Origin: Alphaproteobacteria bacterium
Lineage (GTDB): Bacteria; Pseudomonadota; Alphaproteobacteria; Rickettsiales; UBA6187
Assembly (NCBI GenBank): GCA_024280585.1
Contig: JAJRPW010000179.1
Coordinates: 1 to 12,298 of the forward strand
DNA: 12,298 bases
Reading direction: 5' to 3'
Shown here: positions 1 through 6,286 of the stretch, one piece after another
Position numbering within the stretch: the first letter of the stretch is position 1
How the letters are laid out: each line of letters starts with the position of its first letter
The notes under the pieces: generated by a model
Told to the model about the DNA's origin: nothing
Database searches by the model: none
Seen by the model: the letters and a program-made list of their open reading frames with translations, nothing else
Position numbers and translations under genes: made by a program

Positions 1-140
1 GACTTACGCATAACGTCGTCTTTTTGTTTGTTTTGTCGTTAAAAATAACCTAAAAATGCTCATGTACTTCGTGTACACTCCGCTTTTTAGAACATTTTTG
101 CCTAAAAACAATTCAAAAATACTCGTCCTGCGTAAGTCCT
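1..140. mobile_element. Palindromic MITE-like element with 12-bp terminal inverted repeats
   Basis: The element starts with gacttacgca (1-10) and ends with tgcgtaagtcct (129-140), the exact reverse complement plus two bases that would lie just left of the window. Matching arms continue inward: 21-26 with 114-119, 28-34 with 105-111, 41-46 with 94-99, 50-56 with 84-90, and 64-67 with 73-76 around a 5-nt loop. The whole segment can therefore fold into one imperfect hairpin. It has no ORF. The same 12-bp repeat, aggacttacgca, forms the end of the IS at 12161. The likely reading is a non-autonomous element mobilised by that IS family's transposase. Target-site duplications cannot be checked because the left flank is missing. 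Confidence 0.8.
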
Positions 141-141
141 A

Positions 142-288
142 ATGGTTAAGGAGGAGGGTGTTCGTGGCTTATTTAAAGGCAGTAGAATAGGTTTCGCGTT
201 TGCCATTTTAGGGCAAAACGGTTATTACACATCAAGAAAATGGTGCGAAAGATTAAAAAGAGAATCGGAAACAGCTCGAGCTGTCTAA
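142..288 (+). pseudogene. C-terminal gene remnant, possibly of a mitochondrial-carrier-like protein
   Basis: A 48-codon open frame starts one base after the MITE and ends with TAA at 286-288. In the same frame upstream there is a TAA inside the MITE repeat (133-135), so any longer original protein was cut by the element. Residues 5-13 read EGVRGLFKG, which fits the second half-signature of mitochondrial carrier proteins, [DE]G-x4-[FWY]-[KR]-G. About 35 residues follow, the expected length for a final transmembrane helix and tail: a hydrophobic stretch GFAFAILG, then a basic end. The ATG at 142 has no clear ribosome binding site. Its stop overlaps the convergent PhnA remnant, which supports a once-real gene end. 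The family call rests on one short motif; an unrelated small protein is possible. Confidence 0.35.
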
Positions 289-434
289 GATTTCTTCAGG
301 AAGCAAGTTTTTAAGACAATTGTGGATTTTCCGATGCGGCATTCAACTTCATCTTCATCATCCCTAAGGCGGATGTTTTTTACTAAAGTCCCGCGTTTGA
401 TATTAAGTGAAGCTTCTAAGATATTTATGAGCAA
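285..434 (-). pseudogene. PhnA/YjdM-like protein, C-terminal remnant
   Basis: Read on the minus strand, positions 398-288 encode KRGTLVKNIRLRDDEDEVEC, followed by RIGKSTIVLKTCFLKKS and a TAG stop at 287-285. This matches the C-terminal domain of PhnA/YjdM proteins, whose E. coli member has KIGTKVKNIRL and ends in a lysine-rich FVKK tail. Upstream in frame, residues LINILEASLN (431-402) can be loosely aligned with the expected LIKDLKVKGSSL stretch, but the zinc ribbon and the DGDSV segment are missing. No ATG or ribosome binding site is visible; TTG at 434-432 is only the nearest possible start. I call it a truncated or decayed gene. The PhnA name is historical and these proteins have no established role in phosphonate breakdown. 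The stop overlaps that of the + strand remnant by three bases. Confidence 0.65.
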
Positions 435-720
435 GAAGGGTGATGATGAATAAACTTGAATATATGTAATAAAATACTTGCTTAATTACTATAAATGAGT
501 TATAAGGTCTTTAGAGTTTTTATACTGTGATAGTATAAGCGGATTATTTTTTAAGATATTTAGTAAAGCCTACCTCCTAAAACCGTTGTGGATTATTTTA
601 ATCTCCCGGCGTTTCCTAAGAGTTTTAAGCCACTACAAATCTTGACTATTCTAACTCTTGGTATCTTCGATGTTTTTGTCGGAGAGCTTTATAACGCTAA
701 CTAAAAAAGAGGTTAATTTT
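435..720. other. Intergenic region upstream of the cold-shock gene
   Basis: No convincing coding frame was found on either strand. A 7-bp inverted repeat with a 5-nt loop sits at 520-538 (ttatact-gtgat-agtataa), which is operator-like and lacks a T-tract. The 10-mer ggattatttt occurs at 541-550 and again at 590-599. TTGACT at 642-647 could be the -35 box for the cold-shock gene, but no good -10 lies at the normal distance (TATCTT at 662 leaves only 14 bases), so no promoter is annotated. AAAAGAGG ending at 711 is the ribosome binding site of the next gene. Confidence 0.5.
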
Positions 721-936
721 ATGTCAACAGGTACAGTTAAGTGGTTTAATGCTACAAAAGGTTACGGTTTTATTACTCCTGATGAAGGTGGTAGTGACGT
801 ATTCGTACATATCAGTGCTGTAGAGCAAGCTGGTTTGTCTGGTCTTAATGACGGACAAAAAGTAAGCTATGAGATTACTGAAAATAAAGGTAAGCAGTCA
901 GCTGCTAACCTTAGCTTGCTAGAAGACGCAGCTTAA
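721..936 (+). CDS. cspA: CspA-family cold-shock domain protein
   Basis: The product is a 71-residue single cold-shock domain: a five-stranded OB-fold that binds single-stranded RNA and DNA and keeps mRNA unfolded. KWFNATKGYGFITP (residues 7-20) holds the RNP1 motif KGYGFI, and VFVHI (27-31) is RNP2. Its length is typical of the family. I chose the ATG at 721 because AAAAGAGG lies nine bases upstream and the conserved N-terminus starts there. An in-frame ATG at 670 would add 17 non-conserved residues. The gene ends in a hairpin terminator and is followed by a DEAD-box RNA helicase, another typical cold-response RNA-remodelling gene. Csp paralogues are not always cold-induced, so induction here is unproven. 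Assignment to the family is secure; the paralogue letter is nominal. Confidence 0.97.
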   Translation: MSTGTVKWFNATKGYGFITPDEGGSDVFVHISAVEQAGLSGLNDGQKVSYEITENKGKQSAANLSLLEDAA

Positions 937-975
937 GCGCTGTATTTATATTTAGCTGCATAGACATTATTCTTT

Positions 976-1010
976 CGGTTGGCGAACATTGTTTGCCAAC
1001 CGTTATATGT
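976..1010 (+). terminator. Hairpin terminator after the cold-shock gene
   Basis: CGGTTGGCGAAC (976-987) pairs with GTTTGCCAACCG (991-1002) around a 3-nt loop, giving 12 pairs with one G-U. The following ttatatgtgt is only partly T-rich, so termination may be incomplete and some read-through into the helicase leader is possible. Confidence 0.6.
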
Positions 1011-1239
1011 GTAACAAGCAAAGACGCTTTCGCAGCTATGGAGGCCATTTAAAGAGGCTTCCTATGGTCACTTTTTAGTGACCAGGCCACTTGATTAGTT
1101 AGGTGGTGCAAAGAGTTGCTCGTGATTTATTTAGGACCACATAGGCAATTTAAGAGTTAAATCGCCTATGTGGAGCCCTGCTTGGAATTTAAAAAGCTGT
1201 CCATAAAAGCACAATTAGTATATATAAAAAGGAAATGTT
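1011..1239 (+). promoter_or_regulatory. Structured leader of the DEAD-box helicase gene
   Basis: There is no ORF here, but four hairpins follow one another: 1040-1046 with 1056-1062 (7 pairs, one G-U); 1066-1072 with 1077-1083 (7 perfect pairs, tttt loop); 1087-1092 with 1101-1106 (6 pairs); and 1137-1146 with 1164-1173 (10 perfect pairs), extended after one mismatch by six more pairs (1148-1153 with 1157-1162). None has a T-tract, so they do not look like terminators. AAAGGAA, ending eight bases before the ATG at 1240, is the ribosome binding site. The arrangement suggests a structured 5' UTR or a small RNA; long folded leaders are common on cold-shock mRNAs. No known riboswitch class was recognised and no promoter could be placed with confidence. 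Confidence 0.5.
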
Positions 1240-2928
1240 ATGCAAAATTTTAATGAGGCGGGTTTACCCCAGCCACTATTTCATCGTCTTGAACAAATAG
1301 GAATTACTGTTCCAACTCCAGTTCAGGTACAAGCTATACCACATGCTTTAAACGGCAAGGATATTCTGGCTTCGGCTCAAACCGGCACCGGAAAAACCTT
1401 CGCATTTGGTATCCCACTAGTCACACGATTACTTAACAATAGTCGTGGAACTGCATTAATATTATTACCAACGCGTGAACTCGCGGCTCAGGTTCTGAAA
1501 GAGCTTGATAAATTGATTGGTAGTAGCAAAATCAGAACGGCATTGTTGATTGGTGGCGAGGATATGCGTCGGCAATTTAGGCAGTTGCAAGCTAATCCGC
1601 GCTTGATTGTTGGTACACCGGGTCGTATTAATGACCATCTTGAGCGTGGCTCGCTGAAGTTACACGATACGGACTTTTTGGTATTGGATGAAGTTGACCG
1701 GATGTTGGATCTTGGATTTGGTGTTCAGCTTGATGAGATAAAAAGATATCTTATCTCACCAAATCGTCAGACATTAATGTTTTCAGCGACTTTGCCGGCT
1801 AATATACAAAAACTTTCTGCAAAATATCTAACGGATCCAATTCGTATTACTATTGGTTCGTCTCGTGCTCCGGCTGAAAATGTTGAGCAGGAGAATGTAA
1901 GATTACAGGATTCAGAGAAATACCCGCGTCTCTTGGAAGAATTGGAAAAGCGTGAAGGTTCCATCATAATATTCGTGAAAACCAAGCGTGGTGCGGATAA
2001 TATGTCTGAGAAATTGCGCAGGAAAGGTCACAAAACTGACGCATTGCATGGTGATTTACGCCAAAGTAGACGTAACAGTGTTATTGATGGTTTCCGCAAA
2101 AAAAAATTCCGCATCTTAATTGCAACGGATGTGGCTGCCAGAGGGTTGGATGTTCCCCATATTGAACATGTAATAAATTATGATTTGCCACAATGTCCTG
2201 AGGATTATATTCATCGTGTGGGCAGAACTGCTCGTGCTGGTGCAAAAGGTTATGCACTTAACTTTGTTGGTCAGGCTGATGGTATTAAATTCAGAGCGAT
2301 TCAGCGTCTATTAAATCCGAATGAAAAATTAGAAGATGCTCCGCGTGAGCAAAAGAGAAAGCCGAAGAGAAGTTTCGGTGGCGGAAGCCGCAATGGCAAT
2401 GGCAATGGTTATCGTGGTAATCGTAATGAAAATCGTCGTTATGATAATAGTGACAACAATGAAGGTGGCGAAAGCGGTGAAGGCCGTCATCGTGGCGAAA
2501 ACCGGAGGTCTGAAGGCGGAGAAAGACGTTTTAAAGATAATGGTGGCCAAAAACGCTCTGGCCGTCCTGAAGGCAGTGGCGAGGATCGTCGTCGTGAAGG
2601 CGGTGGTGCTGGCGGCGGTCGCAGATCGCCAGAAGGTAGTCGTGATGGTGGTGAAAGGCGCCGCAGTGAAGGTAGTCGAGCTGCTGAAGGTGGCGAGAAA
2701 AGACGCTATAACGATGATAGTCGCGGCGGTGAAAAGAAGAATCGTGATGATAGGGGTGATCAAAAACGCTCTGCTCGTCCTGCAGAAGGTGGTCGTGGTG
2801 GTGAAAATCGTAGCGGTCAAAGGCGTACAAGTAGCGAGGGCGGTGGTGAATATAAATCATTTAACGGTCAGCGTAAACGTAGGCCACAGGGTGCACAAAA
2901 AAGAAATACTAAGCAAGGTGTTGCTTAG
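1240..2928 (+). CDS. rhlE: DEAD-box ATP-dependent RNA helicase, RhlE type, with long RG-rich tail
   Basis: This 562-residue enzyme unwinds RNA duplexes using ATP, with likely roles in ribosome assembly, mRNA decay and cold adaptation. Core motifs in order: Q-motif region (PTPVQ, 25-29), Walker A AQTGTGKT (46-53), PTREL (77-81), TPGR (126-129), motif II DEVD (150-153), SAT (182-184), motif V ATDVAARGLD (295-304) and motif VI HRVGRTARAG (325-334). Motif II has Val in place of the usual Ala. From about residue 365 to the end the protein is low-complexity, rich in Arg, Gly, Glu and Ser, with an internal duplication: QKRSGRPEG and QKRSARPAEGG, encoded by a repeated caaaaacgctctg at 2548 and 2761, 213 bp apart and in frame. 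Such basic tails bind RNA. The start has AAAGGAA upstream. It follows the cold-shock gene and its structured leader. Confidence 0.95.
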   Translation: MQNFNEAGLPQPLFHRLEQIGITVPTPVQVQAIPHALNGKDILASAQTGTGKTFAFGIPLVTRLLNNSRGTALILLPTRELAAQVLKELDKLIGSSKIRTALLIGGEDMRRQFRQLQANPRLIVGTPGRINDHLERGSLKLHDTDFLVLDEVDRMLDLGFGVQLDEIKRYLISPNRQTLMFSATLPANIQKLSAKYLTDPIRITIGSSRAPAENVEQENVRLQDSEKYPRLLEELEKREGSIIIFVKTKRGADNMSEKLRRKGHKTDALHGDLRQSRRNSVIDGFRKKKFRILIATDVAARGLDVPHIEHVINYDLPQCPEDYIHRVGRTARAGAKGYALNFVGQADGIKFRAIQRLLNPNEKLEDAPREQKRKPKRSFGGGSRNGNGNGYRGNRNENRRYDNSDNNEGGESGEGRHRGENRRSEGGERRFKDNGGQKRSGRPEGSGEDRRREGGGAGGGRRSPEGSRDGGERRRSEGSRAAEGGEKRRYNDDSRGGEKKNRDDRGDQKRSARPAEGGRGGENRSGQRRTSSEGGGEYKSFNGQRKRRPQGAQKRNTKQGVA

Positions 2929-2937
2929 TATTTCTTT
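2900..2937. terminator. Long hairpin overlapping the helicase stop codon, possibly bidirectional
   Basis: Seventeen bases (2900-2916) pair perfectly with 2921-2937 around the loop ggtg. The last codons and the TAG stop (2926-2928) lie inside the stem. Reading +, the T-tract is short; reading -, the stem is followed by a run of T (A-run at 2897-2902 on +). It may act with the next hairpin as a tandem terminator or protect the mRNA 3' end. Confidence 0.6.
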
Positions 2938-2948
2938 GTAGATAAACT

Positions 2949-2980
2949 AAAGAAGGGGCTTGTGCTCCTTCTTTTTTTTG
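2949..2980 (+). terminator. Rho-independent terminator of the helicase gene
   Basis: AAAGAAGGGGC (2949-2959) pairs with GCTCCTTCTTT (2964-2974) through 11 pairs including one G-U, with loop ttgt, directly followed by TTTTT. This is a textbook intrinsic terminator placed 20 bases after the stop codon. Confidence 0.85.
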
Positions 2981-3028
2981 CACAATAAAATCTTTGTGAT
3001 CTAGTTAATTTTGTGCTATCGATTCTCC

Positions 3029-3622
3029 ATGTCAGAAATAATTGAATTTATATTATTTACGGTTGCAGATTGGGGATATGGCGGGATTTTCGCGCTTATG
3101 CTGATCGAAAGCTCATTCGTGCCGTTTCCGAGTGAAGTGATAATGATTCCGGCTGGATATTTGGCTTTTAAAGGCGAGATGAGCGTTACATTTGTGGTTT
3201 TATTTGGGCTGCTGGGCAGCATTGTCGGGGCTTATATAAATTATTTTTTAGCTATGTTTTTGGGAAGGCCTATATTATTTAAATATGGCAAATATTTCTT
3301 CCTGGAGCAGAAAAAATTAGATAAAGTGCAGGAGTTTTTTAATAAGCACGGGGTTTTTTCGACATTTTTCGGTCGGTTAATACCGGTGATTAGGCAGCTC
3401 ATTTCTATCCCGGCCGGATTTGCCCGGATGAATTTTGCAAAATTCACGTTTTATACCAGCCTTGGCGCCGGTATCTGGGTTTTAATCCTGACTTTACTAG
3501 GGTATTTTATCGGACAAAATGAGATGCTTATAAAGGAATATTTGCATATAATTACCCTGTCGATTTTGGGTGTTGTGGCTGTTGCAGTCGCACTTTATGT
3601 TTGGCATTACAGGAAAAAATAA
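3029..3622 (+). CDS. DedA-family inner-membrane protein
   Basis: The 197-residue integral membrane protein belongs to the DedA/SNARE-associated (VTT domain) family. Members act in membrane homeostasis, and some flip undecaprenyl phosphate or phospholipids across the membrane. Seen here: the N-terminal re-entrant region with ESSFVPFPSE (27-36); the signature GRLIPVIRQLISIPAG (115-130), with R116, R122 and P129 in the conserved spacing; and hydrophobic segments near 52-78, 138-163 and 172-193. A short basic tail (HYRKK) ends in the cytoplasm. I chose ATG 3029; a TTG at 3011 would add six residues, and neither has a clear Shine-Dalgarno sequence. The gene stands alone between the helicase terminator and the tRNA. 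Subfamily and substrate cannot be told from the sequence. Confidence 0.93.
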   Translation: MSEIIEFILFTVADWGYGGIFALMLIESSFVPFPSEVIMIPAGYLAFKGEMSVTFVVLFGLLGSIVGAYINYFLAMFLGRPILFKYGKYFFLEQKKLDKVQEFFNKHGVFSTFFGRLIPVIRQLISIPAGFARMNFAKFTFYTSLGAGIWVLILTLLGYFIGQNEMLIKEYLHIITLSILGVVAVAVALYVWHYRKK

Positions 3623-3650
3623 GAAAGTTAGTGATTTGCTCATATAAAGG

Positions 3651-3678
3651 TTGCTTTTTGCAGAGAAAGCTTTAAATA
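3651..3678 (+). promoter_or_regulatory. Candidate promoter of tRNA-Leu
   Basis: TTGCTT (3651-3656) and TAAATA (3673-3678) are 16 bases apart. Transcription would start only a few bases before the mature tRNA 5' end at 3692. The match is moderate and is supported mainly by position. Confidence 0.35.
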
Positions 3679-3691
3679 ATGCCTGTTCGAT

Positions 3692-3776
3692 GCGGGTGTG
3701 GCGGAATTGGTAGACGCGCTAGATTTAGGTTCTAGTACCGCAAGGTGTGGGGGTTCAAGTCCCTTCACCCGCACCA
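3692..3776 (+). tRNA. tRNA-Leu (anticodon UAG)
   Basis: This is an 85-nt class II tRNA. The acceptor arm GCGGGTG (3692-3698) pairs with CACCCGC (3766-3772), followed by discriminator A and an encoded CCA (3774-3776). The D-arm region is gcggaattggtagacgc. The anticodon stem CTAGA/TCTAG encloses the loop TTTAGGT (3724-3730) with anticodon TAG at 3726-3728, which reads CUN leucine codons. The long variable arm is typical of leucine tRNA, and the T loop GTTCAAGT is conserved. It lies 39 bases before trigger factor and may be processed from a shared transcript. Confidence 0.97.
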
Positions 3777-3815
3777 TAATATATTATGGACGTTTTGAAA
3801 AATAGCAGGGTTATT

Positions 3816-5129
3816 ATGAAAGTTACGGAAACAAAGAACGAAGGCCTCCTCAGAGAGTTTAAAGTGGTGGTTTTGGCGAAGGATATTAGCAAAAAGGTAG
3901 ATGACCGCCTATCAAAACTGGCTAAAACCGTTAAAATGGCGGGGTTTCGTCCCGGAAAAGTTCCGCTTAGCATAGTTAAGAAAAAGCATGGCAAAGATGT
4001 TCTAGGTGACGTTTTGCAGCATGTTGTTGCGGATTCTTCACAAAAAATCATGGATGAACGTGACTTAAGCCCGGCTTTGGAGCCAAAAATTGAAGTTTCT
4101 TCCTTTGATGAAGGTAAAAATTTGGAATATAGCCTTTCAGTTGAGATTTATCCGGAAGTACCGAAAATTGATTTTTCTAAAATATCGCTGGAGCGCAGCG
4201 TTGTTGATGTAACTGAAAAAGATATAAAAGACGGTTTGGGTAGGCTGAAAACTTCACGTCGGGACTTCGTTGCTTTAGAAAAAGCCCGTGCTGCTAAAAA
4301 AGGCGATGTAGTTGTGATAGACTTCGAAGGAAGCATTGATGGCACGCTTTTTGATGGCGGTGCCGGTAAAGATTTCCGCTTGGAGCTTGGCTCCAGTCAG
4401 TTTATTCCAGGTTTTGAAGACCAGCTTGTTGGCGTAAAAAAAGACGGCAAAAAAGATGTGAAGGTTCAGTTCCCTGAGAATTATGGTTCGGCTGATTTGG
4501 CCGGTAAAGACGCGGTTTTTAAAGTTACAGTGAATGATATTCTGGAAGGAAAAGAGCCGGAAATAAATGAAGAATTCGCTACAGGACTTGGTTTTGAGGA
4601 TGTTGCGAAGCTAAAGGATGCGATTAAAGAGCAAATTGAAAAAGATTATTCAGTGATTACTAAGACAAAATTGAAAAAAGAATTATTTGATAAGCTTGAA
4701 GAAGTTTGCAAGTTTGAAGTGCCTGCAGGCATGTTGCAGATGGAATTGGACTCCTTGAATAAAGCTGTGGAGGCTGATTCGGCTGAAGAAAAAGCCAAAA
4801 AGCCAACCAAAAAAGAGAAAGGGGAATTCGAGAAATTATCACAAAGACGTGTTCGTTTGGGCATATTATTGGCGGATTTGAGTAAGAAAAATGCGGTTGC
4901 GGTAACGGAAGATGAGATTAGAAACGCTGTTTTCGAACAGGCGCGCAATTATCCTGGGCAAGAGCAAAAAATAATTGAGATTTATCAAAATAATTCGCAA
5001 GCTTTGGACGGACTGAGAGGTCCTATCTTAGAGGATAAAGTTGTAGATATTATTATTGGAAAGATTAAAATCACTGATAAAAAAACTCCAATCAAAGATT
5101 TGCTGAAATTTGAAGAATCTTTTGAGTAA
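3816..5129 (+). CDS. tig: Trigger factor, ribosome-associated chaperone and peptidyl-prolyl isomerase
   Basis: The 437-residue chaperone docks on ribosomal protein uL23 at the exit tunnel and shields nascent chains (E. coli: 432 residues). The N-terminal ribosome-binding domain has the signature GFRPGKVP (43-50). The FKBP-type PPIase domain covers about 161-242, with VVVIDFEG, PGFEDQLVG and PENYG motifs. The helical C-terminal chaperone domain follows. A Lys/Glu-rich insert, EEKAKKPTKKEKGE, lies in the C-terminal domain. I chose ATG 3816: CAGGG ends five bases upstream and the family N-terminus MKVTETKNEGLLREFKV begins there. The in-frame ATG at 3786 would add ten non-conserved residues. It sits between tRNA-Leu and prfA, in a translation-related block. 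Confidence 0.97.
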   Translation: MKVTETKNEGLLREFKVVVLAKDISKKVDDRLSKLAKTVKMAGFRPGKVPLSIVKKKHGKDVLGDVLQHVVADSSQKIMDERDLSPALEPKIEVSSFDEGKNLEYSLSVEIYPEVPKIDFSKISLERSVVDVTEKDIKDGLGRLKTSRRDFVALEKARAAKKGDVVVIDFEGSIDGTLFDGGAGKDFRLELGSSQFIPGFEDQLVGVKKDGKKDVKVQFPENYGSADLAGKDAVFKVTVNDILEGKEPEINEEFATGLGFEDVAKLKDAIKEQIEKDYSVITKTKLKKELFDKLEEVCKFEVPAGMLQMELDSLNKAVEADSAEEKAKKPTKKEKGEFEKLSQRRVRLGILLADLSKKNAVAVTEDEIRNAVFEQARNYPGQEQKIIEIYQNNSQALDGLRGPILEDKVVDIIIGKIKITDKKTPIKDLLKFEESFE

Positions 5130-5212
5130 TTTGATTATAAATAGTGTTTTTGCTTTATTAACGTACTAATGCCCGCCTGTAATAAAAAAAATACTATAGC
5201 CAAAGGGTTCCC

Positions 5213-6277
5213 ATGAGCTTTGAAGACAAGCTACAAAACATTCTGGATAATCACGCCGATCTTGAAAAAAAGGTTGCCGATCCAGCGGCGTTGAGCCAGC
5301 AGGAATTTGCCAGGTTTTCGAAAGAATATTCGGATAGGCTGTCTGTCGTCCAGCAAATCAATGAATTTTTTAAGGCAAAGAGCGAGCAGGCGGATCTGCA
5401 GGAAATGCTCGAAGACCCTGAAATGAAGGAAGTGGCTGAGGAGGAACTAGCTGAAATCCAACGGATTTTGCCGGATTTAGAAAAATCTATTCAGGTGGCG
5501 TTATTGCCTAAAGATGAGGCGGATGAAAAAAATGCGATTTTAGAAGTAAGAGCCGGCACAGGCGGTGATGAGGCAGCTTTATTTGCTGCTAATTTATTTG
5601 GCATGTATCAACGTTATGCTGAGAAAAATAAATGGAAATTTGAAATATTATCACTTTCTGAGACTGGAATAGGCGGTTATAAAGAAGCATCGGCCAATAT
5701 TTCTGGCAAGGGAGTTTTCGCCCGGTTAAAATTCGAGTCCGGCGTGCATAGGGTGCAGCGAGTTCCTGAAACCGAAACCAGCGGGCGGGTGCATACTTCG
5801 GCGGCAACTGTTGCAGTTTTACCGGAAGCCGAAGAGGTGGATATTCAAATTGATGAAAAAGATTTGCGGATAGATATTTTTCGAGCGAGCGGGCCTGGCG
5901 GACAGTCGGTAAACACGACTGATAGCGCGGTGCGTATTACCCATATCCCAACTGGCATTGTCGTGTCACAACAAGATGAAAAGTCGCAACATAAAAATAA
6001 AGCTAAGGGAATGAAAATTCTGCGTGCGCGGATTTATGATGCGGAAAGAGCGAAGGTAGATGCAGCAAGAGCGGCGGATAGGAAAGGGCAGGTCGGTTCG
6101 GGAGATCGATCAGAACGAATTCGTACCTATAATTTTCCACAAGGCCGAGTGTCGGATCACCGCATAAATTTAACCTTGTATAAGATAGATGAAATTGTGA
6201 ATGGCGGTGAATTGGATGAGCTGGTGGATGCACTAACAGCGGAAGATGAGGCTGCAAAATTATCCAGCCCGGAATGA
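5213..6277 (+). CDS. prfA: Peptide chain release factor 1 (RF1)
   Basis: The 354-residue factor recognises UAA and UAG in the ribosomal A site and triggers peptide release. The anticodon-like tripeptide is PET (185-187) within HRVQRVPETETSGRVHTSA, which marks RF1 rather than RF2 (SPF). The catalytic GGQ is at 229-231 (ASGPGGQSVN), and its glutamine is the target of PrmC methylation. The domain 2 entry motif EVRAGTGGDEA is at 111-121. Length fits the family (E. coli 360). AAAGGG ends five bases before the ATG. prmC starts nine bases after the stop, so enzyme and substrate are very likely co-transcribed. The 83-base gap after tig holds no terminator I can see. Confidence 0.98.
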   Translation: MSFEDKLQNILDNHADLEKKVADPAALSQQEFARFSKEYSDRLSVVQQINEFFKAKSEQADLQEMLEDPEMKEVAEEELAEIQRILPDLEKSIQVALLPKDEADEKNAILEVRAGTGGDEAALFAANLFGMYQRYAEKNKWKFEILSLSETGIGGYKEASANISGKGVFARLKFESGVHRVQRVPETETSGRVHTSAATVAVLPEAEEVDIQIDEKDLRIDIFRASGPGGQSVNTTDSAVRITHIPTGIVVSQQDEKSQHKNKAKGMKILRARIYDAERAKVDAARAADRKGQVGSGDRSERIRTYNFPQGRVSDHRINLTLYKIDEIVNGGELDELVDALTAEDEAAKLSSPE

Positions 6278-6286
6278 CATAACTAT

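Noticed and set aside
354..450. Inverted match ttcatcatccct (354-365) and agggtgatgatgaa (437-450) as a regulatory hairpin
   Set aside because: The first arm lies inside the PhnA-like coding remnant and encodes its Asp/Glu run; the loop exceeds 70 bases, so a functional stem is unlikely.
520..538. Inverted repeat ttatact-gtgat-agtataa as a terminator
   Set aside because: The stem is AT-rich and has no T-tract on either strand; at most it is an operator-like palindrome.
2329..2941. Long open frames in other frames and on the minus strand of the helicase tail (163, 201 and 109 codons)
   Set aside because: They follow from the repetitive Arg/Gly/Glu codons of the real frame, give low-complexity products and lack ribosome binding sites.
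3786..3815. Earlier start for trigger factor
   Set aside because: The ten extra residues are not family-like, begin ten bases after the tRNA end and lack a ribosome binding site; CAGGG favours 3816.
5141..5197. Distant inverted match atagtgttttt/aaaaatactat before prfA
   Set aside because: An 11-bp AT-rich stem with a 35-nt loop is weak and expected by chance in such sequence.
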